Assembly (NCBI RefSeq): GCF_024868665.1
Contig: NC_079898.1
Coordinates: 25,375,112-25,439,111 of the forward strand
Origin: Triplophysa rosa
Lineage: Eukaryota > Chordata > Actinopteri > Cypriniformes > Nemacheilidae
DNA: 64,000 nucleotides
Direction of reading: 5' to 3'
The position numbers were made by a program, and so were the translations under genes. Below, one piece after another: positions 13,701 through 27,345 of the stretch (position 1 is the stretch's first letter; the number at the start of each line of letters is the position of its first letter). The notes under the pieces are model-generated. The model searched no databases and was not told where the DNA came from. It saw only the letters and a program-made list of their open reading frames with translations.

Positions 13701-16700
13701 TAATGTAACTAAAAATCAATCATCAAGTTCACAATAGATGAATCTATTCCAAAACAAACATGTTATTACCGAGTGATGTAAATAAATACATGTAAAATGG
13801 GGTTGACCATTACAAATAAGATTAAAATGGTGCTTTGATGTTTCCATTTCTGTACAATCGCTTTATAACATGACATTTTATAATAGTTTAGCTTTGTTCT
13901 TCTGTCACCACAACACCCACTAAAGAACAATGACTACTAAAAGTGAAACATCACTGCACAGTTTGTACAAATGAATCATGATAAACACCTTTCTACATTG
14001 CGAACATATTTAACCTACATCAAATCTTTAATTTTCCAAGCGAAACAAAATATGAAAAGAGAAGAAAGGTACGGTGTTATGTGATTTTACCAGTCAGGAA
14101 TAAAAACGTGTACTTTATGTTTAGAACTTGGATTTCAGAAAGAATCTATTACGTCAATAGCCCACACAGCCTATCATGAACTGAAAGGAAACCATTTTAA
14201 AGCCAGAATAAGTTCTAACATTTTGAGAATAGATCTCCTTTGAAAAAGTGTGCACTTAATAGAGAACAACAATACAAGGAACAATGAATTTTCATTTTGA
14301 CTTTAAATAAACCACCAGATCGCATGCTCGTACAGAAACGACATTCAGTTCACTTATTTCTTCTCTCGACCTCATAAACCATTTAACCAGTTAAACATAT
14401 ATGAACATAGTAAGGCCCTAATTTGTTCTTTAAAATTTCGGAGAAACGCTAAACAAAGTTCGAATTAAAAGTTTGAGACTACCGATTTACATATTTCCCA
14501 GATGCAGACTTGAAATCATTTGCAATATTATGTCAACATTTGAAATGTAGTCAATGTGGTGATAGGAACTGAATTCTAGAGCCACTAATTTAAAGAGGCA
14601 AACATGCTGAATGTCAAGGAAAACAACGGATGCTGACAGCAGAAGGGCCTGAGAACAGGTGAAGTGTGACAACCTGTCTTTAACGGCAGAACACTGCCAG
14701 ACATTTACCCTGCATGAGCAAAGCAACATCGTAATCTCTCTGCGGCAGCAACAGCATCACCCTGGAAAGAGGGAAACAGGGCAGGGTGACATACTGAATG
14801 ACCTGCTGCTCATATAAAATGAAGCATCACTAAGTGCAATGATTATAATGTGCTTTTTCTTTGGCCATTAGCTTCTTAAAGGGATAGTTCACCCAAAAAT
14901 TAAAATTCTGTCACCATTTACTCACACTCAGGTCATTCCAAACCTGTATAAATGTCTTTGTTCCGCTGAACATAAAAGAAAGATGTTTGGACAAATACAA
15001 ACAGTTCTTGGCCACCACTGACTACCACAGTAGGAAAAATGATCGTATAACTTTATATTGTAAAAATGTATATATGTATAATTCTTCTGTTGAACACAAA
15101 ATTAGCTATTTTGGAAAATGTAGGAAAGCAAACAGTTCTGGGGTACCTTTGACTATCATTTTAATTCTTCCAACTATGGTAGTCAATGACGAAAACTGCT
15201 AACATTCCTCCAAATTTCTTCCTTTAATTTAAATGATGAGTAAATGATGACAGAGTTTTCATTTTCGGGCGAACTATCCCTTTAAGGGCCAAAACAAAGT
15301 TCTATCTCATATATCACCCCTCATGTCGTTCAAAACGTGAATGGCTTTTTATGTGGAACACAAGAGAAAATACTTTGAGAAATGTCTCAGTAATTGTCTC
15401 CATACAATGGAAGTCAATGGGGGCCAAGGTTTGGTTACCAAAATATCTTCTTTTGTGTTCCGCAGAAGGCAGTGAGGATGAGAAGATGATTTCTTCAACA
15501 ACAACAAAAAAGAGACTCTTCAACGGTTCTTCAGGTTTAAATTCAGTTACCTTTGAGTTTGTAAGTATATTACACTGTTGTTTCACTACAATCGCTACAA
15601 CAAACCCCAGATTCCCCAGAACCAGTAGTGACACGCTTAAAAGAATAATCTGTAATTGTTTTCAATTTATCTTGGTTCACTTGAACACCCTGAGCGTTGC
15701 CTATCTACCTGCCCTGTAGCGTTCAACAGATGAACGGCTTAAAACAGACCTTATGTGACCTGCAATACACTAGCACACAACAACCTGACATCTGACACAG
15801 ATTTCAATTCTGCTTTCTAGGTGTTATACTAACAGCAAATATATAAATCAATGGAAATGATGACATAAAAACGGCACGGCGCACTGGGTTGACAGGTCAG
15901 ATGCTCCCTGACAACACATCAGTAGAGTCAGACAAACACAGAGACCAACACACACCAATCTCTCAATGACATGATATGTAAGAGGATTTTAACGATGAAA
16001 TATGTAAGAAAATAAAATAGCAGTTAGCAGCACTACAATTATTCCTTCGTTGGTTAAATGTTTACATGACTGACAGACCTTTCCACTGCAGCTGACAGCT
16101 GCCAAAACAAAACGTCGGACTATGCATTTAGCAGAAATATATATATATATATATTAGGAATACATAATAGGAAATATATTATATATAATTAAAGACTAAG
16201 ATGACTTTATTATGAACTAGTCTCTCTATACAAGTCTGTTATGGTACTGGTAATTTTGACATGCAAATGCACTTGATAACAAAACAGGAACATTTATTGT
16301 AGTAACGTTACCTTGCTAGTACAATTTCACATCTGAGGAAAAATATAGCAAACTTTAGTTATTTAGTCTCAATCACTAACATTTGAATAAAGTTCGCGTT
16401 ATCTGTTGCATTTTTACATATACGACAAACGAAATTACACAAATTTTCATTCCAGTCTTGTGAAGTCAAATCACGATCGACCATTGCGTTTGTGTCGGTT
16501 ACTAACAAACTAGCGGTCCTGTCAGGCCAATGAAACTGATGATTGACAGCTACTGACGTTAACGGCGAGGACTCGAGCCCACTTTCGCGGGTTTCTTTCT
16601 TTTAAAGCGCATCGCTGTACGATCCTCGCTACGAGGCCTACGGCGGCTTATTCATTCCATCGGAGAAGACTGTCTAACTCTAACCAGCTTTGTTGACGGT

Positions 16701-16904
16701 AGCTTGGCTCAAACAGATGATTTACAGCCTCGCTGCGAGATCTCAGACGATAAAAACAACGAAAACGGGGCCTTTTGTTTAGTTCGGGACCTATAACGGT
16801 TCCATCGGAGGGTCTGGATCGTACCTGCCGTAGATCCCCTCAGTGATTCGGTTCCGTTTTAAGGGCCGTCGGAGCTTGCTGCAGTCCGCATTGCGCCGCT
16901 TCAT
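7723..16904 (-). CDS. maco1: Macoilin (MACO1/TMEM57), complete, 11 coding exons, 685 aa
   Basis: Coding exons on the minus strand, first to last: 16825-16904, 12456-12597, 11821-11947, 10973-11096, 10150-10328, 9457-10021, 8885-9043, 8621-8803, 8287-8407, 8018-8192, 7723-7925. All junctions are GT-AG and phase-consistent, giving 2,058 nt including TGA. The N-terminus reads MKRRNADCSKLRRPLKRNR. The first five exons encode the hydrophobic, multi-pass ER-membrane part (FLYLKFLVVWALVLLADF and following). Exon 6 encodes a low-complexity region with a run of ten serines near residues 321-330. Exons 7-11 encode the coiled-coil C-terminus (KLKADLQASRQTEQELRS), ending NASVYQPMKK. Macoilin is a conserved ER/neuronal membrane protein; human is 664 aa, so this copy is slightly longer, mainly in the serine-rich exon. 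The large first intron (12598-16824) is full of repeats. Teleosts have a and b paralogues; which one this is cannot be decided here. Confidence 0.97.
12810..13380. mobile_element. Degenerate copy of a TGTGACCCTGG-type DNA element in maco1 intron 1
   Basis: Stretches such as CATCATCTGAAAGCTGAATT, GGATAGGACAATCTTTGGCC and ACAAAATATCTTCATGGAAC also occur, in the same order, in the better-preserved element at 52237-52676. The terminal inverted repeats are not recognisable here and the middle (about 13040-13215) differs, so this is an old copy, possibly interrupted by another insertion. Confidence 0.65.
14880..15281. mobile_element. Palindromic TTAA-flanked MITE
   Basis: The element starts AGGGATAGTTCACCC and ends GGGCGAACTATCCCT, an inverted pair, and is flanked on both sides by TTAA (14876-14879 and 15282-15285). 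The two halves are imperfect inverted copies, a form common in cyprinid genomes. The TTAA duplication fits Kolobok- or piggyBac-type transposition; the terminal AGG fits Kolobok better, but that is an inference. It has no coding capacity. Confidence 0.85.
15295..15490. mobile_element. Truncated second copy of the same MITE family
   Basis: Adjacent to the intact element, this stretch has the internal landmarks of the family (TCATGTCGTTC, GGAACACAAGAGAAAAT, ATGGAAGTCAATGGGGGCC, AAAATATCTTCTTTTGTGTTC) but neither terminus. It is either a second insertion next to the first or a partial tandem copy. Confidence 0.65.
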
Positions 16905-17350
16905 CCTCGCCCCCTTAAATCGGGCTTTTTAATACCTTCAACAGTATGGTCCAGGATTCTGTCTTATTCGGACGGGAAACATTGGCGGTCCCTCGTTAGA
17001 ATATACAGCTGCAGTTATTTTTTTCCGCTGGTAACAAAGAAATAAATAAAAAGTGGAAGACCCTCCTCCTTCTCTCGGCGCAGACGCACAGACACGCGCA
17101 GTGGTTGAACTAGACAGGTGTGACTGACAGGCGACTGAGCCAATGAGTGTCCTTGTGTCGGCCGTCATTTTTATTGCCATAAGAAATAGCCAATAGGCAG
17201 CGTCATGACACGGCTCTGACAGCGTACCAAAGAAAGGGAAACGGGGCGGCTGACAGCTTTTGTAGCCCGACCAATCGCTGCTTTTGTGGACAAATCAGGT
17301 AGTGATCACCAACCAATAGGATGAATCTGGGCGGGACTCAACGTTACGCT
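16905..17350. promoter_or_regulatory. Divergent promoter region between maco1 and rhd with clustered CCAAT boxes
   Basis: Upstream of the maco1 start codon the sequence is GC-rich and contains four CCAAT motifs on the plus strand, at 17140, 17190, 17271 and 17313, within about 180 bp. A GGGGCGGC motif lies near 17243. Clustered CCAAT boxes are typical of NF-Y-bound housekeeping promoters. The region is closer to maco1 (0.2-0.4 kb from its ATG) than to rhd (0.6-0.8 kb). Direct sharing between the two genes is possible but not shown. Confidence 0.55.
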
Positions 17351-17948
17351 TTTACGTACGCTGAGAAATGACGTCTGTGATTGTCAAATGCTACTTGGCC
17401 TAAATGTTTTTTTTCCTCACAGACAAAACGATTGTTATTATTTTTTTGTTTATTCACTCTTGGCTGGTATCAATGTTTTGATAACTGATTATAGTTATGT
17501 TGCTAATTGTCCGCCTGTGCAGTACATTTTAATGTCCTTGTTAAAAACCTTGTTAAACTTAGATAAAAATGGAAAAAATATTTTTATATGTTTATGTGTG
17601 TGAATGGGATGTTTTTCATAATTAGACGATTTTCCAGGTTTGATTTCAAATTAAATAGATGGTGGTGTTTTGCTGTGTCTATAACATATGCACTAATAAA
17701 AAGTTTATTTAAATGAAGAATTAAAAACTTCCAAATGTTTCCTCAAAAACACAAAAAACTTGTGAAAAATGTGATCAACCAGATTTTCTTTTTATACACA
17801 AAAAGTGTAATTTGCACTGTTCACACAATTGCCTTTTTGTAGACAAACACCTCCATGCCCCTTCCGTGTGACCTCTGTCGCCTGCATGAGGACTCACTCA
17901 TCTCTGCCTGGAGAAGATTGCAGACATTCAGAGTTTGTCACAGTAACA

Positions 17949-20900
17949 ATGGCTCCTCAGTACGTCCCCAGTCTTCGTTCAAGACTTCCGTTTGTGACCT
18001 TGCTTCTGGAAATCATCTTTCTCCTACTGTTTTTTTTTGTTGTGAAAATAGAAGATCAGGATCGGGTTTACAGAGAGTTTGACAAAAAGACCTTCATCCT
18101 CTTATATGCAGGTCAGTATATTTGCTTTACATTAGGGTTGGTGTGTTACGAATCCGTTCAGCTTGCATTCAATGTTCAGCTCAGGATAAATCTTTAATTG
18201 TTTATGAAAACACACAATCTGACCACTTTTCATTGGCCTGCTATGTTTGGCTCATATTCTAATAAGACAACAAAGAGATGATTTGTCGTTTCGAATGATT
18301 TTCTTGGTAAGTGTCTCTGCTACTACCACAACCTTAAAATGTCAAATGTAAGAAATTTAGAATTCAAAATGTTGAATAGAATAGAAGTTGAAATGTTTGT
18401 AATTGTGTGTCTGTGTCATCTAGCTCTTGGGGTGGGGAGACGTGACATCTCTGCTTTTGGTAGATAAGGGGCATTTCTGTAGCACACACTGACCACCATT
18501 AAAATGTCTCACAAGACATGAAGTTCTATTTGACGGCTTTTATCCCATCCTAAAAGTGACACATTGCCAATATTGGAAACGCAATCTTCTTGACAGAATT
18601 CCAAGATATCCATGTGATGATATTCATGGGCTTTGGATTCTTGGCCACGTTCCTCGTACGATACGGTTTTAGTGGATCAGGGTTTAACATGCTAGTGGCT
18701 GCAATGGCCATTCAGTGGTCCGTCCTGATGAACGGCTTTCTGCTGCCACAACACCACCACAACAGAGAGGTCTACATCAATATGAAGAGGTAAAAACACA
18801 CAAGCAGATGTTTCTTACCACAGTGTATATACACCATGTTGGAAAGGACAGCTGTCTAACAATTACAGCCATTTATTTTTTGTACCTCCTCAAACTATCT
18901 GAACGGATAAAATGATAGTAGTAGTAGTAGTAGTTATAGTTCACAATTTTCCATAACCGTGGCAAGGACATCTATCTAATCTTTCTCTTTTTCACGGCCT
19001 TGATTTATCGGGTTTGACAGTAGGCCTATCACACTAAATGTTATTTGTGTTCTTTATACAGTGTGATTGAGGCAGAGCTCTGTGCAGCTTCGGCCCTGAT
19101 TGCGATGGGAGCGGTCCATGGAAAAACAAATCCGGTCCAGCTTTTGCTTATGGCCCTTTTGGAGGTCACAGGATTTGTGGTCAACCAGTGGATCCTGCGA
19201 ACTCTGTTCCGTGTAAGAAAAGTATTACCTTCTCAGATAAAACACTAGGATTCCAGGGGACTTTCTTAATATTCCAACTAGTTTCGTTCTCACCTCAACC
19301 AACGCACAGTGCTAGACAAACTGCATGTGCTACACAAACCAGAATGTTTTAAATCAAAGCATTAAAAACATACTTATTTTAATGTTCTATTGTTGGAAAA
19401 AATATACATTTATACTGTAGTCCCAACAATATTTATAGTATACAATGCTATGTTTAAATTAGCAGAACTGAAATTCAGAAAGAACACTTTAAATGTCAGA
19501 GTAGAACTCTAAATGCAAGCACCAACTATTAAACATATTATTTTGTACAGAAACATTAAGTGAGAGCAACAATTTATACAGAATTCATGTGTTAGGCAGA
19601 CCTGCTGTACAGCATCATGCTCTTGCATGTCTTCGGAGGCTTTTTTGGCGTGATGGCGTCATGGGTGCTGCACAGAGACCGAATCAAACCAAAACACGAG
19701 AAAGAGAAAACGGACCGCAGGACTGGCTTATTCTCTATGTTAGGTGAGTAGCATCAATCAACCAGCTTACATGAGTACAAGATAGGACATCGACTAGAAA
19801 CCTGGCTTGTCAAGATACAAATGCATTGCGGGATCCTGTAACTCAAATGTGCTCTCTGTCTGTCTCTCTACACAGGAACACTTTTCTTGTGGATGTTCTG
19901 GCCCAGTTTTAACGCAGCAGTTGTATATCAGAAGTGGGATAGAGGACTGAAGCTCAGCGTGATATATGGGACGTATCTGTCTCTGGCTGTCAGTGTTGTC
20001 GTGGCGATGACGGTCTCGATGCTCACTAGCTCGAAAGGAAAAATGAACATGGTGAGTTTCTGTAGAGGGATGCAGAAGTGTTGAACAGAATTGCAATGAT
20101 TAGACAGTTGATGGAAATGTGTATATACATGAAGTATAACATGTAAGAGACCAACAGTGACCATTTCACATCATTTAACCAGGTGCATGTCCAGGGCTCT
20201 GTCCTCTCTGGTGGTGTTGCTATTGGAGTTGCCATGACAGCAGTCCACACTCCATGGATTGCCATGACAATTGGCCTATGTGCCGCTCTCTTATCATCCC
20301 TGGGATTCCGGTACATGAAGGTAAAGCCACATTAATAAAATAAAATCTGACTTTTTGTACAGAGAAGATAAAGTGAAAGTTCAGCCAAAAATGAAAATTC
20401 TTTAATCATTTAATCACCTTCATGTCATTTCAAACTTCCATGACTTACTTCTGTGGAACACAAAAGAAGATTTTTTTTAAGAATGTTGGTAACAAAAAAA
20501 CATCGGCCCCTATTCACTATAGACACAACACCACTTTGAGACATTTCTCAAAATATCTTCTTTTGTGTTCCACAGATGAAACAAAGTCAAGGGTTTTGTA
20601 CGATCTCTTCAACATGGTCAATGACTTACAGATGTTATCGTGATCTCTTTTTTTTCAATCAGGATCACATGCTGTTAGCTTTTGAGTGTCATGACACCTG
20701 TGGTGTCCTCAACGTTCATGCCATACCTGGAATTCTCGGATGGCTCGCTCATTTATTTCTACGGGTGGCCAGTACTGAAAGCACAATGTAAAGCTTTATC
20801 TCACTTTAGGTTTTGATTTTATCATATGAAATATTTAAAAAAACGTTTTTAAAGGAATAGTTCACCTTCAAAATGGAAATTCGGTCATTACTTACATGCC

Positions 20901-21716
20901 CTCTTGTCGTTTCAAAACCTGTATGACTTTCTTTCTTCCGCAGAACACAAAAGAAGATATTTTGAAAAATGTCGCTAACAGAAAACCGTTGATCACCATT
21001 GACTTGCAGTGGTTTTGTGTCCATAAAATGGGAGTCAATGGGGACCAGCATTTTTCAAAATATCTTCTTTTGTGTTTTGCTGAAGAAAGAAAATCACATA
21101 GGTTTAAAATGACTGCAGGGTGAGCAAATTATACAATTTTCCTTTTGAAGGTGAACTATTCGTTTAAGGGCATCATGGCATAGCAGTAAAAATACTATGG
21201 CATTTAAATATGTTTCTAATGAATTAATGTTGACTGTTGTCACCTGTTCTCAGAGCTTTGCAGTTTGCTGTGCATCACATCTGTGTTCTCTTCATAACAC
21301 TGTGCATGAGTCTGGTGATGGGTATGGCCACAGGTATGACACCACTGATCCATTCACCCGTTCATTCACTCACAGTCCTCCAACAGATCTGCTAAGAATA
21401 AAAAGTCAAGTTATATATCTAAGTTCAAACTTGCATTTGATGATTAATACTCAAATACTAAAAAAAAATCCTTTAATCTTAATACATTATCCAATGATGA
21501 TATGCAGGACTGTTTCTTAAACTGAGCATCTGGAGACCTCAACAGGACAGGAAGTGTTTCGATGACCAGGCATTCTGGGAGGTGATTGGTCGTTTTAATC
21601 CTCATACCCTTCATTACCATTAAATGTGTAATGATTTACTTTAAATTGTACTTAGCATTTGATTAATAATTCACTTATTTCTTCTGTAGTTTCCAAATTT
21701 GGTGGTGGAGAAATGA
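17949..21716 (+). CDS. rhd: Rh blood-group D-like membrane protein (Rh30 family), complete, 10 exons, 424 aa
   Basis: Exons: 17949-18111, 18597-18789, 19062-19212, 19596-19743, 19876-20051, 20183-20320, 20663-20787, 21254-21333, 21508-21581, 21690-21716, giving 1,275 nt with TGA. As I recall, human RHD also has ten exons, the last of them tiny; human RhD is 417 aa. The product is an Amt/Rh-superfamily multi-pass membrane protein; motifs include [11 protein letters not shown] (about 221-231), [13 protein letters not shown] (334-346) and the C-terminal [13 protein letters not shown]. Rh30 proteins sit in the red-cell membrane complex with RhAG and are thought not to move ammonia. Here the first pore histidine is present (H180 in LLHVFGG) but the second is leucine (L339). 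The exon 3/4 junction was chosen (CGT|GTAAGA, GTTAG|GCAGAC) because it gives an ungapped match to the Rh family; the alternative is two codons shorter. The gene is head to head with maco1 and tail to tail with tmem50a. Confidence 0.96.
20375..20600. mobile_element. Degenerate TTAA-MITE copy in rhd intron 6
   Basis: AAAGTTCAGCCAAAAATGAA at the left and CAAAATATCTTCTTTTGTGT at the right are landmarks of the AGGGATAGTTCACC MITE family. The outer ends are eroded and no flanking TTAA pair was found. Confidence 0.6.
20853..21163. mobile_element. TTAA-flanked MITE in rhd intron 7
   Basis: The termini AGGAATAGTTCACCTTC and GAAGGTGAACTATTCGT form an inverted pair, flanked by TTAA at 20849-20852 and 21164-21167. 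The interior is an imperfect palindrome (AAGAAGATATTTTGAAAAAT against TTTTTCAAAATATCTTCTTT). It is the same family as 14880-15281. Confidence 0.8.
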
Positions 21717-23093
21717 AGAACAGGACACAGGACACTGAGGGCCACAGACAAAATGTGTGTGTGTGTGAGAGAGTGATATGTTGCCTACATTTTACAGCTA
21801 AATTGAAAACAATACATTGTCTAAACGGCAGAGAAAATGACAAAGCCACAGGACGTTGATGCTCAATTCATTTACTTTAGTGGCAGCAGACACACACAGT
21901 GGAGCTTTTTCTGCCACACAATGACAAACTGATAAAAAACACGACCAAATAACGTAGCATATAAATCTAACCTCATGAAATTAGATGGAATTCATGTTGT
22001 TTATCTGTGTATGAGTTTAGCAATCAGAAAAAATAAAATGCTGGATACTAATAAACCTACAAGCTTTATACATATTTACAGTCATTTTATTTGTTTTAAA
22101 CCCACAGTTGAATCAAGTTTAGCTATTTTCTGTCAGAAAGAGATACAGGGATTACATAAAAATGTTACATTCTTATAATGCTTAGAAAAAAATGTGTTAA
22201 AAGACAGGTCTATTTCTCTGACCGACGTAAGTTATTCCCCCACAACCACTGAAATAATAAAAATTGTGCTTCTCTTAAAACATTTTTATAAGCCCCCACA
22301 TGCCAAACCAAACATAAAGGGTGAATTTAAAAATCTCCACAAAACATTTAACCAGGACCATGGAAAGCCCTCAAAGTTAAAGAAATTTCAATAGTGAATG
22401 TACAGTTTCCTAGTCACAAAATAATATATCAGCCATAAAAAGCTCTTTGTGAGTGCAATGTCTATAAAATAACTTTTGGTAATCATAAATGGTTGGACTA
22501 TTCATGTAATTGAATTGTATTGATTGTGGGAAACCTGTATAGAAAATACATAAAATGGGACTCATAAACAATGCAGGCAAATATGGGTGTTTTCAAATCC
22601 TCACTTGTGTTTGGCATTTATATTACACAAATTTTGTGTTTAATAAAAGTCAGATTTACATGCAATTGACAACATTAAAAAAAAAAAATCACAGTATTTT
22701 GCTAATTGATAATGTAATAATGGGTTATAAATTAAGATTCATACTATAAGCTCTGTTGAGCATGTGTTAAAATGTGACCATGTGTCAATCTATACTGCTG
22801 GAATTCATATTTTCTCAAAATTGGTACACACAATGCAAGAAAAGTCTGACTGGTCTGATTCTAATCATTAGAATGACATGTTCCAGAATTGGAATCTCAT
22901 TGTATACTTGAGTGACAGAAGAGCGTGGACTTGATGCATTTCTTTTTCACTGTGCACTCGCTTTGGCCACACAGGAAATAAGACAAAGAAAGCAAAAAGG
23001 AGTAATAAAATAGAGAAAGCCAATAAGCAGCAATAAATCAGAGTACAGAGGAATTATGTGTTGATGGACTGTGGGATTTGATGGGAGGTATCA

Positions 23094-25009
<1,916 letters not shown>

Positions 25010-25044
25010 TCACTTATCATTTGTGAAGTTTGAATGTGTTGATC

Positions 25045-25195
25045 ACGGATCATTTGGAAAAGCACTGTGATGGCAATGCAAACCTTTTGGGTTTAATTCC
25101 CAATGAACAAACACACAGATAAAAAAATGTAGAGTGTAAATGAACTGCAAGTCGGTTATGATAAAAGTGTCTGCCAATACATAAAAATGTAAGTG
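25045..25195 (+). mobile_element. tRNA-derived SINE (DANA/HE1-like)
   Basis: GGGTTTAATTCCC (about 25089-25101) is a good RNA polymerase III B box, and AAGTCGGTTATGATAAAAGT followed by GTCTGCCAA matches the conserved 3' region of cyprinid tRNA-derived SINEs. The copy is diverged and sits between the presumed non-coding exon 1 and exon 2 of tmem50a. Confidence 0.65.
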
Positions 25196-25716
25196 GTCAG
25201 ATCAGTCTTTCATTAACAAGATAAACCACCTAGCCAAATCTAGACTGGCACACCCTTCTTTCTGTAGATCACAGTAAACACGTACGTAAATTGTCCTTTT
25301 TAACATTTATTAAGTAAATGTTTAATAAAGCAGGATGCACTATGTCTGCGCATTTGAGACGCAACATTAGTGACTGCGCACATGCAGCGCGCTCATGAGC
25401 TGCCTGAAACAAACACAAATGACACACAAAGGATTTTCCTCTGTCATGTTTACGACGAATGTATAAAGACAAACACTTGTGGTGGTATTTAACACAACGG
25501 CTTAAGACTATATCTCCCCTATATGTCGTGCGAAACCGTCGAATGTTAAAGATGTAAAAGCTTGATCTCTCATGTCCGGTCGGTTGCGCTTCTTATGCAT
25601 ATCTGCTTCATCAATCCTATGTTAAGCCCAACGGGTGAATAAAAACGTTGGAAAATAGGTGAACGTATCAAGAATCGTTATTATGGGTCTCTCGCTATAG
25701 TTCACAGGTTTCTTAC

Positions 25717-25800
25717 CTGCACTTTTCTTGAGTTTTTCCCGTGGTTCGCAGTTAGGTACAGATACTCTCGCAGTCTTCCGTCTAAAAACAGTGGCTTTGA
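25717..25800 (-). promoter_or_regulatory. Likely non-coding first exon of tmem50a
   Basis: A consensus donor (AAAAGTGCAG followed by GTAAGAAACC on the minus strand) lies at 25717, in a region with more CpG than its surroundings and about 760 bp upstream of the start-codon exon. The right boundary is only approximate. This fits a 5' UTR exon and nearby promoter, but transcript data would be needed to confirm it. Confidence 0.5.
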
Positions 25801-25809
25801 GTTGCGCAT

Positions 25810-26915
25810 GCGCGGTTCATTCTTAAAGCCAGCATATGTAGTGCGCTGTAATCTAATGCATTAACATTATTTCCTTATTGAACAAAATGATTTAAACCTC
25901 AGTATTATAAGATAGCAAGGTATTCGGATACTCTCGGCTTTAACTGGCTGTTGTGATGTTGTCATTGTGACAATGTCAATTGTCAATTTGTAAAAATAAG
26001 AAAGTTTTGTCCCACAGCATCTCTTTAGCACTAACAAAAAGCCATTGACTTGAAATGTACTGCAACTCTGGTGTATACATTGTCTTTATACATTACACAT
26101 TTGGCACACGATTTTGGCAATTTTCTAAGCAATTTACAGTGCCCTCAATCTATACACTAGCCTACGTTTCTCGTATCAATTGTTTAGTCCACGGGATCAT
26201 GACCAATTGAACTAGAACATTGTCTACATTGTTGTCATTGAAATGTATTAAACTTGTTCATTTTTGTGGCTATGACTATTTCTCACAATTTTGTTCATTT
26301 GTCACATAGGCCTACATACTTTCTTAGTATTTGGACATTACTGCCCGGTTTCACAGACAGTCTAAACTGGAAAAAAAACGTTACCTGACATATCTTAACA
26401 TATGTCAGTGCCATTGTTTTGTCCCAAAATGCCAAGTGGTGCTCGCTGCAGAGCAAATGCGGGTGGTTCTTCATCTCCATGCCATGCATTAAAATAACTG
26501 TATGCACATTTATACCTGTATTACCCCTTACGTTGCATTGCTAAAATAAATAAGTGGTGTCCACGTGTTAAATAATAATGAAAATAATGAAAATAATATG
26601 AAATGAATCGGTTATCACTGTTAACAGTAAGTTAGCGGAAACAAAACTTAAAAATGATTCGCTGAACCACAAATTAGCCTACATGTATTTAGGTGTTTGA
26701 CGCTAGCGTCAACCTATGCAGGATTACACATTCAGGAACATTCACATTCATTTTATGTTTGAAAGTTCAGTGTTTGCATTCTGCCATTACCTCAAATTGT
26801 CTTTCCAAGTGGTGCGAAGCACGCAAGTGCTGCGATGTAGCTCCTCCTCGTTGGACACGTGCTACTTCTCGTTGTTGGACGTCTAGCGAGGAGGAGCTAC
26901 AAATAAGCTCCACCC
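25810..26915. other. Intergenic sequence right of tmem50a
   Basis: I see no gene here. Around 26810-26900 an inverted pair (GTAGCTCCTCCTCG at 26838 and CGAGGAGGAGCTAC at 26887) suggests a small foldback element or the end of a transposon. Confidence 0.4.
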
Positions 26916-26919
26916 ATTT

Positions 26920-27345
26920 GCTCTTCTTCTTCTCCTGGTGTTTTATGGCGGTTTGACAAACCCACGAAAAGGTGCATTACCGCCACCTACTGATCTGGAG
27001 TGTGGAGAATACGTCGATTTGGAAGGAAGAAATAATAAAAAAGGTATTTTAATTCCTATATTCTATCTATTGTTCCTGTGTTTTTAAGGTATTTAAATAA
27101 TATTTAATGTACTCTTGATTGCCTTGACCCGTTTCCTAACAGTACTTTTAAAGAGATATTATCCACTCCCAACCATCCTAATTCTTATATTAATTGGAAT
27201 CTCTCCCTTTCATATGCAGAACACTCATTAAGGATATGCCTCACTGTTTCTAATTCTCCACATTTGTCACACTTTCCCGATTCATGCTTACCTATTTTAA
27301 AAAGAGTATAGTTTAATGCTGCAGTATGTCATCCATTTGCTCTGC
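26920..27345 (-). mobile_element. 3' end of a non-LTR retrotransposon (LINE), decayed
   Basis: On the minus strand, 27335 to about 27170 translates as LNYTLFKIGKHESGKCDKCG followed by ELETVRHILNECSAYERERF. This contains the C-x2-C-x7-H-x4-C knuckle typical of the C-terminus of LINE ORF2 proteins. It runs into CAGTAGGTGGCGGTAATGCA and CCGCCATAAAACACC, a common fish LINE 3' tail that ends in a GAA-rich tract here. Stops interrupt the frame, so it is a dead 5'-truncated copy. The I/Nimb-like clade is my guess. Confidence 0.7.

Noticed and set aside
15314..15719. Overlapping 106- and 122-codon frames
   Set aside because: They lie over a truncated palindromic MITE and its flank, with no recognisable domain.
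19062..19743. Alternative rhd exon 3/4 junction (donor CC|GTGTAA at 19211, acceptor GGCAG|ACCTG)
   Set aside because: Also phase-consistent, but it removes two residues from a stretch that aligns without gaps to other Rh proteins; the chosen junction is preferred, though cDNA would decide.
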